Below, one piece after another: positions 18,729 to 28,209 of a DNA stretch of 64,000 bases. The notes under the pieces were generated by a model. It was not told the origin of the DNA. It ran no database searches and saw only the letters and a program-made list of their open reading frames with translations. A program made the position numbers and the translations under genes. The stretch comes from Pigmentiphaga sp. NML030171. Lineage in GTDB: Bacteria; Pseudomonadota; Gammaproteobacteria; Burkholderiales; Burkholderiaceae_B. Location of the stretch: assembly GCF_002188635.1 (NCBI RefSeq), contig NZ_NINX01000018.1:1-64000 (forward strand), in the 5' to 3' direction. Positions within the stretch are counted from its first letter, which is position 1; each line of letters begins with the position of its first letter.

Positions 18729-19157
18729 TTAGCGAGTGGGCGAAAGAACGAGGCTGTTGCCGCGCATCTCGGTAATCACGAACTGCCCGGCGACCGGCTC
18801 GGCCCCGGGAGCGAGCTCGGCCTGCCAGTGCGCCCCACGATACCAGACACGTGCGGTGCGGTCTTCGTTCCAGGCGTCGACCTTGACGGTCTGGCCGATG
18901 TCCATGTTGACGTTGGCGTTGGAAGACGGCGGTCCTCCCCGTTTCTTCAGCACGTTCAGGCGCTTGAGCAGCAGCGTGCAAAGCACCACCGCCGCCGCGC
19001 ACAGCACCAGTTGCCAGGCGATGTCCACGCCCAGCCAGGCCGCGATGCCGGCCACGGCGAAGCCCACGGCCACCATGAGCAGATAGAAGGTGCCGGTCAT
19101 GACTTCGCCGATCAGGGCCAGGGCCATCAGACCGAACCATACCCAGGCGGGGTTCAT
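18729..19157 (-). CDS. nfeD: NfeD-family membrane protein
   Basis: A 142-residue short NfeD protein. Two or three hydrophobic segments occupy residues about 4-75. They are followed by a C-terminal OB-fold domain (about 85-142, GQTVKVDAWNEDRTARVWYRGAHW). NfeD proteins pair with SPFH proteins and are thought to anchor or tune the assembly. The gene lies 53 bases before qmcA on the same strand, the conserved arrangement. The start is the ATG preceded by GGAGGCAGC; the upstream in-frame extension is not typical. Confidence 0.88.
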   Translation of the reverse strand: MNPAWVWFGLMALALIGEVMTGTFYLLMVAVGFAVAGIAAWLGVDIAWQLVLCAAAVVLCTLLLKRLNVLKKRGGPPSSNANVNMDIGQTVKVDAWNEDRTARVWYRGAHWQAELAPGAEPVAGQFVITEMRGNSLVLSPTR

Positions 19158-19303
19158 TGCTGCCTCCTTCGAGCGAGAGCGGACGCGGCCCGCCGGCTCG
19201 GCCGCGCGGCACGAAACGTGCCACAGTGACGTATCTGCCTCTATTATGCCTGCCTGGGGGAAATGCCGCCCGGCCCCGCCCCCCGGCCACCGGAGGAACC
19301 CCC

Positions 19304-21232
19304 ATGCGCATACCGCCCGCCCCCACTCCCGCCTATCCGTCATCCGCCAGCCGGCGGCAGTTCCTGGGCTATGGCGGTGCCGGCATGCTGGCCGCGGTCC
19401 TGCCCGGCTGCGGAGGGGGCGACGGCCCGACGCCCGCCGCCTATGCGCAAACGATCGAGTGGGGCCGGCAGGAAATCGCGCGCGCCCTGGCCGGCGATCC
19501 CGGCAACGTGGCCGCGGTCTCGATTGCCCTGCTCAAGAACGACACCGTAGTCTGGCAGCAGGCCTTCGGCCGCGCCTCGGTCCAGGACAACGTGGCGGCC
19601 ACCGTCCTGACCCGCTTCAACATCGGTTCGGTCAGCAAGGTGCTGGCGGCGCTGGCCGCCATGATCCTGCGGGACCGCGGACTGCTGGACCTGGACGCAC
19701 CCGTGGCGCGCTACCTGCCGGGCTTCGCCATGCTGTCGCCCGAGTATGCGCTGATCACGACCCGGCACCTGCTTTCGCATTCCTCGGGCCTGCCGGGCAC
19801 CAGCATGCGCGATGCCTTTGCCTTCGAACCCATACCGGGCTACGCGGCCCATGCCGAAGCGGCCCTGGCCGATCAGCACCTGAAGCACCTGCCGGGCGAA
19901 CTGGCGGTCTATTGCAACGACGGCTTCACGATGATCGAACGGGTGGTGGCGGCCCTGGCCCGGCAGGACTACGCCAGCTTCGTCCAGGCCAACATCCTGA
20001 CGCCGCTGGGCATGGCCGACTCCGGCTTTCTGACGAAGAAGCCCACGGGCGGCTCGTTCGCGCTGCCTTATTCGGGCGGCAGGCAATATCCCCAGGAGTT
20101 CGTCAATCCGCTGGCCACGGGCGGCCTGGCCGCCACGCCCGGCGACATGATGAAGCTCGCCCGCATGCTGCTCGAACGCGGCACCTACCAGTCGCGGCGC
20201 ATCGTGTCGGCCGACGGCATCGCGCAGATGGGCACCGACCAGACCACGGGCCTGGCCATCAATCCCTCGCCGGAATGGGTGTGGGGGCTGGGCTGGGACA
20301 GCGTGCGGCATCCCGGGCTGGCCGCGGCAGGCGTCCGGGCCTGGCAGAAGAATGGCGGCACGACCTTTTTCTCGAGCGACTTCTACGTCCTGCCGGACCA
20401 GCGGCTGGCCCTGATGGTGACCGGCAACACGGGCAACGCGCAACGCCCCGATACGTATCGCGCCGGCGCGCTGGCCGAAGGCGTGCTGCTGCGCGCCCTG
20501 GTCGAGGACGGCACGATACGCGCCCTGCCGCCGCTGGTCGCCCATGCCGCGCCGCCCGCGGCGGCATCGCCCGGGCTGGCCGACGCCGTGGGCGTGTACG
20601 CCAACTACAACCAGCCCACCCGGGTCACCGCCAACCAGGACGGCAGCTTCTCGCTGTCGTCCTGGAACGGCACCGCCTGGCAGCCGATGAACGGCGGTGC
20701 CAGATACAGTTATCGCAGCGACGGCTGGTGGTGGGGCAACGACGCCCCCATCAGCTACCGCTTCGAGGTCGTGTCCGGCACCGACGCGAACGGCCAGCCC
20801 TACCGCTATCGCTACCTGATGCTGCGCGGCCCCCTGTTCGGCGCCGGCTACAGCGAAACGACGCTGCCCGTGGGCCAGCAACTGCTTCCGCTGGCGCCGC
20901 TGGGCGCCGCCTGGCAGGCGCGGCTCGGCAAGACCTGGACGGTCATCAACGAATCCCCCACGACCATGCCGTCCACCCTGGGCGGCACACCCTATGCCAC
21001 ACTGGGCAGCCTGCCCGAGCTGCCGGGCTACATCCTGGTGCGCAACAGCAGCTACGACGACGGCTCGCCCGAATACCAGCTCCTGGCCCCGCTGGCCGCC
21101 GACCGCGCCGGCATGACCGTCAAGATCCCCGCCAACGCCGGCCGCGACCTGTACGAACTGCACTTCGCCACGGCTGGCGGCAAGGAAACGCTGACCATAG
21201 GCAGTTGGACCTACGAAGCAGCCACGGGCTGA
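19304..21232 (+). CDS. Tat-type lipoprotein serine hydrolase (beta-lactamase/class C family)
   Basis: A 642-residue exported protein. A twin-arginine signal (SRRQFLGYGG, Arg17-Arg18) runs into a lipobox LPGC with Cys36, so it should be exported folded and lipidated. The catalytic domain (about 45-400) has the SxxK motif SVSK (109-112) and the YxN motif YCN (203-205) of class C beta-lactamases and penicillin-binding esterases. The last 200 residues form a separate beta-rich domain. The substrate could be a peptide, ester or peptidoglycan fragment; true beta-lactamase activity is not implied. A GGAGGA ribosome-binding site precedes the ATG. It is divergent from nfeD. Confidence 0.85.
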   Translation: MRIPPAPTPAYPSSASRRQFLGYGGAGMLAAVLPGCGGGDGPTPAAYAQTIEWGRQEIARALAGDPGNVAAVSIALLKNDTVVWQQAFGRASVQDNVAATVLTRFNIGSVSKVLAALAAMILRDRGLLDLDAPVARYLPGFAMLSPEYALITTRHLLSHSSGLPGTSMRDAFAFEPIPGYAAHAEAALADQHLKHLPGELAVYCNDGFTMIERVVAALARQDYASFVQANILTPLGMADSGFLTKKPTGGSFALPYSGGRQYPQEFVNPLATGGLAATPGDMMKLARMLLERGTYQSRRIVSADGIAQMGTDQTTGLAINPSPEWVWGLGWDSVRHPGLAAAGVRAWQKNGGTTFFSSDFYVLPDQRLALMVTGNTGNAQRPDTYRAGALAEGVLLRALVEDGTIRALPPLVAHAAPPAAASPGLADAVGVYANYNQPTRVTANQDGSFSLSSWNGTAWQPMNGGARYSYRSDGWWWGNDAPISYRFEVVSGTDANGQPYRYRYLMLRGPLFGAGYSETTLPVGQQLLPLAPLGAAWQARLGKTWTVINESPTTMPSTLGGTPYATLGSLPELPGYILVRNSSYDDGSPEYQLLAPLAADRAGMTVKIPANAGRDLYELHFATAGGKETLTIGSWTYEAATG

Positions 21233-21236
21233 CCTC

Positions 21237-21393
21237 AAAAAATGCTCCCACGCTAGGCCTTCGGGCCGTCGCTGCCCCCCGAGGGGGCGTTTTTGCCTTG
21301 GGGCGGCCCGGCGGAAAAAATGCCCCCACGCTAGGCCCTTCGGGCCGTCGCTGCCCCCCGAGGGGGCGTTTTTGCCTTGGGGCGGCCCGACGG
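21237..21393 (+). repeat. Two tandem copies of a 78-79 bp terminator-bearing repeat
   Basis: Unit 1 (21237-21314) and unit 2 (21315-21393) are nearly identical. Each starts with a run of A, passes CCACGCTAGGCC, contains the hairpin GCCCCC-CGA-GGGGGC followed by GTTTTT, and ends GGGGCGGCCCG. Each unit therefore holds an intrinsic terminator for the serine hydrolase upstream. The second unit may be a recent duplication. Confidence 0.8.
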
Positions 21394-21394
21394 C

Positions 21395-21425
21395 AAAAAA
21401 AACGGCGCTCCAAAAGGAACGCCGC
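21395..21425 (-). terminator. Rho-independent terminator of ppsA
   Basis: On the minus strand a stem CGGCG..CGCCG around a TTTT-containing loop is followed by eight T residues. It lies about 100 bases after the ppsA stop, beyond the three-hairpin repeat element. Confidence 0.7.
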
Positions 21426-21445
21426 TCTCCACGAGCCCGGTTTTA

Positions 21446-21524
21446 CCCCAGGATGCGGTGGATCCGGCTTTGCCGGTCCACCCGCATCGCCCCCTGGGGG
21501 GCGCGCGTCAGCGCGTAGGGGGGG
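21446..21524 (-). repeat. Three-hairpin post-stop element, copy A (after ppsA)
   Basis: Copy A of a dispersed element (others at 49728, 50845 and 58839). In the gene's direction it begins three bases after the ppsA stop with a run of C and TACGCGC. It contains a C-run/G-run hairpin and ends in a long stem with apical CCGGC-AAA-GCCGG and arms of the type GATGCGGGTGGA. No T run follows. Confidence 0.75.
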
Positions 21525-21527
21525 ATC

Positions 21528-23891
21528 CTATTCAGCCAACTTCTTCCAAGTATCGACCACCGTATCCGGATTCAGCGAGATCGACTTGATGCCCTGGTCC
21601 TTCAGCCAGACCGCGAAGTCTGGATGATCCGAAGGACCTTGGCCGCAGATGCCGACGTACTTGCCCGCCTTCAGGCAAGCCTCGATGGCACGCTGCAGCA
21701 GCGCCTGGACGGCCGGATCGCGCTCGTCGAAGTCTGCGGCCAGCAGTTCCAGGCCCGAGTCGCGGTCCAGGCCCAGGGTGAGCTGGGTCAGGTCGTTCGA
21801 ACCGATCGAGAAGCCGTCGAAGTATTCGAGGAACTGCTCGGCCAGCACGGCGTTGGACGGGACTTCGCACATCATGATCAGGCGCAGGCCGTTCTCGCCG
21901 CGCTTGAGCTGGTTGTCGGCCAGGAGGCCGACCACGCGCTCGGCCTGCTTGAGCGTGCGCACGAAGGGAACCATGATCTCGACGTTGGTCAGGCCCATGT
22001 CCTGGCGCACGCGGCGCAGCGCCTCGCATTCCATGCGGAAGCACTCGGCGAACTCCTCAGCGATGTAGCGCGAGGCGCCGCGGAAGCCCAGCATGGGGTT
22101 CTCTTCCTCGGGCTCGTAGCGCGAGCCGCCGATGAGCTTGCGGTATTCGTTCGACTTGAAGTCGGACATGCGCACGATGACCGGCTTGGGATAGAAGGCC
22201 GCCGCGATCGTGGCGATGCCCTCGGCCAGCTTGTCGACGAAGAACGCGCGCGGGCTGGCGTAGCCCCGGGCCACCGATTCCACCGCCTTCTTCAGGTCGC
22301 CGTCGACATTCGGATAGTCGAGGATGGCCTTGGGGTGGATGCCGATGTTGTTGTTGATGATGAATTCCAGGCGGGCCAGGCCCACGCCGCCGTTCGGGAT
22401 CTGCGCGAAGTCGTAGGCGAGCTGCGGGTTGCCCACGTTCATCATGATCTTGACGTCGATGGCGGGCATTTCGCCGCGTCGGACTTCCTCGACCTCGGTT
22501 TCCAGCAGGCCGTCGTAGATCCGGCCCTCGTCGCCTTCGGCGCAGGACACGGTGACCATGGCGCCGTCGGCCAGCACGCTGGTGGCGTCGCCGCTACCGA
22601 CGACCGCCGGGATGCCCAGTTCGCGCGCGATGATGGCCGCGTGGCAGGTCCGGCCGCCACGGTTGGTGACGATGGCCGAGGCGCGCTTCATGACCGGTTC
22701 CCAGTTGGGATCGGTCATGTCGGTGACCAGCACGTCGCCAGGCTGGACCTTGTCCATGTCGGCGATGTCGGCCACCAGGCGCACCGGGCCCGAGCCGATC
22801 TTCTGGCCGATGGCGCGGCCCGTGACCAGCACGTTGCCGGTGGCCTTCAGGCGGTAGCGCTGCTGCACGTCGTTGCCGGACTGCTGCGACTTCACGGTTT
22901 CCGGGCGGGCCTGCAGGATGTAGATCTTGCCGTCGTTGCCGTCGCGGCCCCATTCGATGTCCATGGGACGGCCGTAGTGCTTTTCGATGATGACGGCGTA
23001 GCGCGCCAGCTCGATCACGTCGTCATCGGACAGCGAGAAGCGGTTGCGCTGTTCGGGCGCGACGTCGACCGTGCGCACGGCGCGGCCTTCGGTGCGGGCC
23101 GGGTCGAATTCCATCTTGATCAGCTTGGAGCCGATGCGGCGGCTGACGATGGGATACTTGCCGGCTTCCAGCGTGGGCTTGAAGACGTAGAACTCGTCGG
23201 GGTTGACCGCGCCCTGCACCACCGTCTCGCCCAGGCCGTAGGACGAGGTGATGAAGACGACGTCGGGGAAGCCCGATTCGGTGTCGATGGTGAACATGAC
23301 GCCGGCCGCGCCGGTGTCGGAGCGGACCATGCGCTGGATGCCGGCGGACAAGGCCACGTCGGCATGGGCGAAGCCCTTGTGCACGCGATACGAGATGGCG
23401 CGGTCGTTGTACAGCGACGCGAACACGTGGCGGATCTTGTCCAACACGTCGTCGATGCCGACCACGTTCAGGAAGGTTTCCTGCTGGCCGGCGAACGAGG
23501 CGTCGGGCAGGTCTTCGGCGGTGGCGGACGAACGGACGGCGAACGAACCCTTGCCGTCGGCGTCGAGCTTGGCGAACGCTTCACGGATGTCCTTCTCGAA
23601 CTTGGCCGAGAACGGAGCATCGACGATCCATTGCCGGATTTCCGCGCCGGTTTCGGCGAGCGCGCGCACGTCTTCCGGATTCAGGGAAGACAGGCGTTCG
23701 TTGATCCGGGTATCCAGGCCCGAATCCTTCAGGAAATCGCGGAAAGCCTCTGCCGTCGTGGCAAAGCCCCCGGGCACGCGGACTCCGGCGCCGGTGAGCT
23801 GGCTGATCATCTCTCCAAGTGAGGCGTTCTTTCCTCCTACCGAGTCAACATCCGTCATCCGGAGTTGCTCGAACGGCACAACATAAGACAT
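21528..23891 (-). CDS. ppsA: Phosphoenolpyruvate synthase
   Basis: Converts pyruvate and ATP to phosphoenolpyruvate, AMP and phosphate for gluconeogenesis. The 787-residue protein has the N-terminal nucleotide-binding domain ([12 protein letters not shown] at the start), the swivelling phosphohistidine domain with catalytic His417 in [14 protein letters not shown], and the C-terminal PEP/pyruvate barrel ([13 protein letters not shown] and [13 protein letters not shown]). It is divergent from ppsR, whose product controls PpsA by reversible phosphorylation, a conserved pairing. Full length and intact. Confidence 0.97.
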   Translation of the reverse strand: MSYVVPFEQLRMTDVDSVGGKNASLGEMISQLTGAGVRVPGGFATTAEAFRDFLKDSGLDTRINERLSSLNPEDVRALAETGAEIRQWIVDAPFSAKFEKDIREAFAKLDADGKGSFAVRSSATAEDLPDASFAGQQETFLNVVGIDDVLDKIRHVFASLYNDRAISYRVHKGFAHADVALSAGIQRMVRSDTGAAGVMFTIDTESGFPDVVFITSSYGLGETVVQGAVNPDEFYVFKPTLEAGKYPIVSRRIGSKLIKMEFDPARTEGRAVRTVDVAPEQRNRFSLSDDDVIELARYAVIIEKHYGRPMDIEWGRDGNDGKIYILQARPETVKSQQSGNDVQQRYRLKATGNVLVTGRAIGQKIGSGPVRLVADIADMDKVQPGDVLVTDMTDPNWEPVMKRASAIVTNRGGRTCHAAIIARELGIPAVVGSGDATSVLADGAMVTVSCAEGDEGRIYDGLLETEVEEVRRGEMPAIDVKIMMNVGNPQLAYDFAQIPNGGVGLARLEFIINNNIGIHPKAILDYPNVDGDLKKAVESVARGYASPRAFFVDKLAEGIATIAAAFYPKPVIVRMSDFKSNEYRKLIGGSRYEPEEENPMLGFRGASRYIAEEFAECFRMECEALRRVRQDMGLTNVEIMVPFVRTLKQAERVVGLLADNQLKRGENGLRLIMMCEVPSNAVLAEQFLEYFDGFSIGSNDLTQLTLGLDRDSGLELLAADFDERDPAVQALLQRAIEACLKAGKYVGICGQGPSDHPDFAVWLKDQGIKSISLNPDTVVDTWKKLAE

Positions 23892-24139
23892 GAAAGTCCC
23901 CTATTACAATGGCAAGAAAGCTTGTTTGGCGAGCACACGCGCCGGGCGATTCCGCGCCGCAATGCATGGTGTGCTGGCCAAACCCGCCTCCGCCGCGGCC
24001 CAGGGCTCCGTAAGCCTGGGCGTGCGCCATGCGTAACCGGGGTAATCCCCGGATTGTACGCCGGCCGCCGGCCTTTCTGCACATTGCTTGCTTCGTTTGC
24101 CTTTCCCATCCCCGGAAACCCTGTTTTTGCGAGATATCC

Positions 24140-24988
24140 ATGCCTCAACCCGCCCCCGCCGCGAATTCGTACCTGCGCACCGTATTCGTGGTCTCCGACG
24201 GCACCGGCATCACCGCCGAGACCTTCGCCCACTCGGTCCTGGCGCAGTTCGAGAACGCCCGCTTCCGCCATATCAGGCTTCCTTTCATTGATTCGGTGGA
24301 CAAGGCCGCCGACGTGGCCGCGCGGATCGACGCCGCCTTCACGGCGGACGGGCAGCGCCCCATCGTCTTCAGCACCCTGGTCAATTCCGAGATCAATACC
24401 CGCGTGCGCCAGGCCAACGGCCTGTTCCTGGACCTGTTCTCGACCTTCGTCGAGCCCATCGAGCAGGAACTGAACATCAAGTCCAGCCATTCGATCGGCC
24501 GCTCGCACAACATGGCCAACACCAAGCAGTACCAGAGCCGGATCGAGGCCATCAACTTCAGCCTGGCGCACGACGACGGACAGTTCATCAAGGGCCTGGA
24601 ACAGGCCGACGTGATCCTGGTGGGCGTGTCGCGCTGCGGCAAGACGCCCACCAGCCTGTACCTGGCCATGCAGTACGGGATCAAGGCCGCCAACGTGCCG
24701 CTGATTCCCGACGACTTCGAGCGCGACGCCCTGCCCTCGGCCATCCTGCCTCACCGCAACAAGCTGTTCGGGCTGACCATCCAGCCCGAGCGCCTGGCCG
24801 AGGTCCGCAACGAGCGCCGCCCCGACAGCCGCTATGCCTCGCTGGAGCAGTGCCGCTACGAGGTGGCCGAGGCCGAGAAGCTGATGCGCCGCGAAAGCAT
24901 CCGCTGGCTGTCGACCACCACCAAGTCGATAGAGGAAATCTCGACCACCGTGCTGCAGAAGATCGGGCTGGAAGGCCGGTTCTATTAA
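24140..24988 (+). CDS. ppsR: PEP synthetase regulatory protein (bifunctional kinase/pyrophosphorylase)
   Basis: A 282-residue DUF299 protein that inactivates PpsA by ADP-dependent phosphorylation of a Thr near the catalytic His and reactivates it by Pi-dependent dephosphorylation. Visible: the N-terminal block [19 protein letters not shown] and the P-loop-like GVSRCGKT at about 162-169. The ATG at 24140 gives the normal family start; the in-frame upstream extension is not conserved. The 248-base gap to ppsA holds both promoters. Its stop is only one base from the stop of the converging LysR gene. Confidence 0.95.
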   Translation: MPQPAPAANSYLRTVFVVSDGTGITAETFAHSVLAQFENARFRHIRLPFIDSVDKAADVAARIDAAFTADGQRPIVFSTLVNSEINTRVRQANGLFLDLFSTFVEPIEQELNIKSSHSIGRSHNMANTKQYQSRIEAINFSLAHDDGQFIKGLEQADVILVGVSRCGKTPTSLYLAMQYGIKAANVPLIPDDFERDALPSAILPHRNKLFGLTIQPERLAEVRNERRPDSRYASLEQCRYEVAEAEKLMRRESIRWLSTTTKSIEEISTTVLQKIGLEGRFY

Positions 24989-24989
24989 G

Positions 24990-25904
24990 TCAGGAAGCAG
25001 GCCGCGGCGGGCGCGCCAGCGCCTCGCTTTCGGCCGCATGGGGCCGGGCCGCGACCTCCAGGCACTCGCGCAGCACGTTCAGCAGTTCGCGCCGCCTGGG
25101 TTCGCGGGGCATGACCAGGCCCAGCTCGCGGTGGAAGACGTCCTTGCCCAGCGAGACCGCCCGGACGCCCGGCGGCAGGCTGTTGCTGCGCGTGATGGGC
25201 ACCAGCGACACGCCCAGCCCGGCCGCCACCATCGCCACCATGGCATCCACGTCCTCGATGTCCAGCATGGCCTCGACATGCAGGTCGTGCCGGCGCAGGA
25301 AATGCTCGACCCCCCGCCCGCCGAACGAGGCACGGTCGTAGCGGATGAAGGGGTGGGCGGCCAGCAACTGGCGCCAGTCCTCGCCCGGGACGCCCTCCGG
25401 CACCGCCAGCACGAAGGGTTCGCGCACCAGCGGCTGCCATAGCAGCTCGCGCGGCAGCATGAAGGGCGGCGCGATCATCAGCGCGGCGTCCAGCTCGCCG
25501 CTGTCGACCTGGCCGATCAGGAACAGCGACGAACCGTGCACCAGCCGCACCGATACCAGGGGATGGCGGCCCCGCAGGATGCCCAGCGCCGTGGGCAGCA
25601 TGCCCACCTGGGCGGTCTGGATCGCCCCCATCCTGACCGTGCCGCGCAGTTCGCGGCTGGTCACCCGCACGGCCAGCTCGTCGAACAACCCGACGATCTG
25701 GCGAGCCATTTCCACCGCTTCCTCTCCCGCCTCGTTCAGCGTGGCCGAGCGTCCGGTCCGGGTGAACAGGGGCGCGCCCAGCGCCTCCTCCAGGCGTTGC
25801 ATCTGGGCGCTGACGGCCGACTGCGTCAGGCCGATGCGGGCCCCCGCCGCGGCGAACGTGCCCCAGCGCACGACCGCAAGAAACGTCTTCAGCTCGCGCA
25901 GCAC
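24990..25904 (-). CDS. LysR-family transcriptional regulator
   Basis: A 304-residue LysR regulator with an N-terminal winged helix-turn-helix (about 1-60; FAAAGARIGLTQSAVSAQMQ) and a C-terminal effector-binding domain. The frame opens at a TTG at 25919, but a GTG at 25904 preceded by GGAGAAGG with five-base spacing is the more likely start and gives the family N-terminus. It is divergent from the catabolic operon and is its probable pathway-specific regulator, sensing a substrate or intermediate. The operon's apparent sigma-54 promoter would also require an AAA+ activator, which this protein is not. Confidence 0.88.
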   Translation of the reverse strand: MLRELKTFLAVVRWGTFAAAGARIGLTQSAVSAQMQRLEEALGAPLFTRTGRSATLNEAGEEAVEMARQIVGLFDELAVRVTSRELRGTVRMGAIQTAQVGMLPTALGILRGRHPLVSVRLVHGSSLFLIGQVDSGELDAALMIAPPFMLPRELLWQPLVREPFVLAVPEGVPGEDWRQLLAAHPFIRYDRASFGGRGVEHFLRRHDLHVEAMLDIEDVDAMVAMVAAGLGVSLVPITRSNSLPPGVRAVSLGKDVFHRELGLVMPREPRRRELLNVLRECLEVAARPHAAESEALARPPRPAS

Positions 25905-26210
25905 GACGGCCTTCTCCAAATGATCAAAAAAATTTGACCTCAGACGAAAAACAAAGCGTTTTAGTTTAAGGATTTTTGTTTATACCATGGCTGTCATGGA
26001 TGCCTGCCTTGGCGTCGCTTCCCACTTCGAACCCCTGGACACTGCCCTCCCCGCAGCGGGGCTAACTTCGCCCAAAAACAATTAAATCAACTAAAAACCA
26101 AATAAATACATCAAACTTCTTTCAACTTCATGGCACAGCACTTGCTTGATAACCCAGGAGACGGCGCGCAATCCCGCGTTCGCCCCTCTCTCTTGAATGG
26201 AACAGCAGGT
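25905..26210. other. Divergent regulatory region, A/T-rich, between the LysR gene and the catabolic operon
   Basis: About 300 bases without a gene and much richer in A/T than its surroundings, particularly 25920-25985 and 26070-26130. It contains a perfect CCCCGC-A-GCGGGG palindrome at 26049-26061 and the sigma-54-like promoter at 26131-26147. A/T-rich DNA between upstream sites and a sigma-54 promoter would suit DNA bending. No clear NtrC site was recognised. Confidence 0.5.
26131..26147 (+). promoter_or_regulatory. Sigma-54 (RpoN) promoter -24/-12 match
   Basis: TGGCAC-AGCAC-TTGCTT matches the sigma-54 consensus (TGGCAC, five bases, TTGCW), with the GG and GC dinucleotides exactly ten bases apart. 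Transcription would start near 26157, about 54 bases before the first Bug gene. Sigma-54 promoters need an enhancer-binding activator such as NtrC. Confidence 0.7.
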
Positions 26211-27161
26211 ATGAAGATCCCCTCCTTTCTAGCGGCCGCCGCGCTGGCCCTGACCCTGGCCCTGCCGGCCCATGCCTACCCGGACCGGCCGATCACCATC
26301 GTGGTGCCGTTCTCGGCCGGCGCCGGCACCGATCTGACCGCCCGCCTCCTCGCGCGCACCATGGAGAAGCACGCGGGCCGCAGCGTCGTGGTGGTGAACC
26401 GCGCCGGCGCCGGCGGCGAGATCGGCATGGCGTCGGTGGCCAACGCGGCGCCCGACGGTTACACGCTGTCCATCCTGAACACGCCCAACGTGCTGACCAT
26501 TCCCATCGAACGCCGGGCGCAGTTCAGCCTGTCCAGCTTCGACGTGATCGCCAATATCGTGGACGACCCCGGCACCCTGAGCGTGCGCGGCGACAGTCCG
26601 CTGCGCGGTATCCAGGAACTGGTGGACGCGGCTCGCAAGGCACCGGGAACGCTGACCTACGGGACGGCCGGCGTCGGCTCGGCCGGCCATATTTCCATGC
26701 TGCTGCTGGAGCAGGCCGCCGGCATACGGCTGCGCCACGTGCCCTTCAAGGGCACGGCGGACGTGGCAACGGCCTTGCTGGGCGGCCACATCGACATCGC
26801 CACCGCCAACCTGGGCGAGGCCCTGGGTTTTTCCAAGGGCAAGCAGTGGCGCATCCTGGGCCAGATGGCGTCCAGCCGGTCCCCCATGGCGACGGACCTG
26901 CCCACCTTCGCCGAGGCCGGCTATCCCATCGAAAGCGGTTCGCTGCGCGGGCTGGGCGCGCCGCGCGGCACGCCGCCGGAAACGCTCAGGGCGCTCTCGG
27001 CGCTGGTGGACAAGGCCATCAACGACCCCGACTTCCGCCAGGCGGCCCGGGGGGCCGAGCAGAACGTCCGCTACCTGCCGCGCGACGACTACGCGCTCCT
27101 GCTGACGGGCATGCAGGGCCAGTTCGAGAAACTGTGGGCGGCCTCGCCCTGGAATCAATGA
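26211..27161 (+). CDS. Bug-family (TctC-like) periplasmic solute receptor 1
   Basis: A 316-residue tripartite tricarboxylate-type substrate-binding protein. A Sec signal peptide (about 1-22, ending AHA) is followed by the Bug N-terminal block YPDRPITIVVPFSAGAGTD. The mid-domain glycine-rich segment GTAGVGSAGHISMLLLEQAAG is also typical. Bug receptors bind carboxylates, amino acids or amides in the periplasm. It is the first gene of the operon after the sigma-54-like promoter. No TctA/TctB membrane subunits are in the window, so uptake must use a distant transporter. Confidence 0.9.
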   Translation: MKIPSFLAAAALALTLALPAHAYPDRPITIVVPFSAGAGTDLTARLLARTMEKHAGRSVVVVNRAGAGGEIGMASVANAAPDGYTLSILNTPNVLTIPIERRAQFSLSSFDVIANIVDDPGTLSVRGDSPLRGIQELVDAARKAPGTLTYGTAGVGSAGHISMLLLEQAAGIRLRHVPFKGTADVATALLGGHIDIATANLGEALGFSKGKQWRILGQMASSRSPMATDLPTFAEAGYPIESGSLRGLGAPRGTPPETLRALSALVDKAINDPDFRQAARGAEQNVRYLPRDDYALLLTGMQGQFEKLWAASPWNQ

Positions 27162-27199
27162 TGCCGAGCCCCTCGTTCCCCCCGCACCGGACCGCCACC

Positions 27200-28156
27200 A
27201 TGAAAACCGCCCTTCGCTTCCTTCTTTCCGCCCTCGCGCTGGCCGGCGCCTGCGCCGCGCACGCCGCCTATCCCGACCGCCCCATCACCATGATCGTGCC
27301 GTTCAGCGCGGGCGCCGGCACCGACCTGACCGCGCGCACCGTCGCCCAGTGCATGGAAGGCCAGATCAAGGGTGCCACCATCGTCGTCACCAACCGCCCC
27401 GGCGCCAGCGGCGACATCGGCCTGGCGGCGCTGGCCACGGCCGCGCCCGACGGCTATACCCTGGGCATCGTCAACACGCCCGGCGTGGTCAGCATCCCGA
27501 TCGAGCGCCAGACGCGCTACACCGTCGCCAGCTTCGACTTCCTGGGCGCCGTGGCCGATGCGCCGGGCACGATCAGCGTGCACGCCGACAGCGGCATCCA
27601 CTCCATCCAGGACCTGGTGCGCGCGGCCAAGGCGAAACCGGGCGGGATCACCGTGGGTACGCAAGGCGTGGGCTCGGCCGGCCACATCGCGCTCCTGCTG
27701 CTGGAGCAGTCGGCAGGCATCGAACTGACCCCGGTGCCGTTCCAGGGTGCGGCGCCCGCGCGCACCGCGCTGCTGGGCAAGGTGATCGACTCCACCATGG
27801 CCAACGTGGACGAGGCCGTGGGTTTCCGCAACGGATCGCCGTGGCGCATCCTGGGCGTGATGAGCGATACCCGCTCGCCCGTGGCCGCCGACCTGCCCAC
27901 GTTCAAGGAAGCCGGCTACGACATCGTGGCGGGCTCCATGCGCGGCTTCGCCGGCCCCAAGGGCATGCCGCGCGAGGTGGTCAAGACACTATCCGACGCC
28001 ATCCGCACCTGCGCCGCCGACCCGGTGTTCCTGGACCGCGCGCAGAAAGCCTTCCTGCCCGTGCGCTATCTGCCGCCGCAGGAACACCTGGACAGCCTGC
28101 GGCGCCTGGACACCTCGCTGCGCGAGCTGTGGAAGGCCAAGCCCTGGAACCAATGA
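27200..28156 (+). CDS. Bug-family (TctC-like) periplasmic solute receptor 2
   Basis: A 318-residue paralogue of the preceding receptor. The signal peptide covers about 1-22 (LALAGACAAHAA). It is followed by YPDRPITMIVPFSAGAGTD and GTQGVGSAGHIALLLLEQSAG at matching positions. It contains an extra pair of Cys residues absent from receptor 1 (Cys in VAQCMEGQ and in RTCAADP). The two genes are 38 bases apart. They probably arose by tandem duplication and may bind two related substrates of the same pathway. Confidence 0.9.
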   Translation: MKTALRFLLSALALAGACAAHAAYPDRPITMIVPFSAGAGTDLTARTVAQCMEGQIKGATIVVTNRPGASGDIGLAALATAAPDGYTLGIVNTPGVVSIPIERQTRYTVASFDFLGAVADAPGTISVHADSGIHSIQDLVRAAKAKPGGITVGTQGVGSAGHIALLLLEQSAGIELTPVPFQGAAPARTALLGKVIDSTMANVDEAVGFRNGSPWRILGVMSDTRSPVAADLPTFKEAGYDIVAGSMRGFAGPKGMPREVVKTLSDAIRTCAADPVFLDRAQKAFLPVRYLPPQEHLDSLRRLDTSLRELWKAKPWNQ

Positions 28157-28209
28157 CCCCTTCACCCCAACGGCGGACCTTCCGCCATCCTGAACGAGAC
28201 GAACGCTTC

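Noticed and set aside
25905-25919. TTG start of the LysR gene at 25919
   Set aside because: A GTG at 25904 has a far better ribosome-binding site (GGAGAAGG) and the usual LysR N-terminus.
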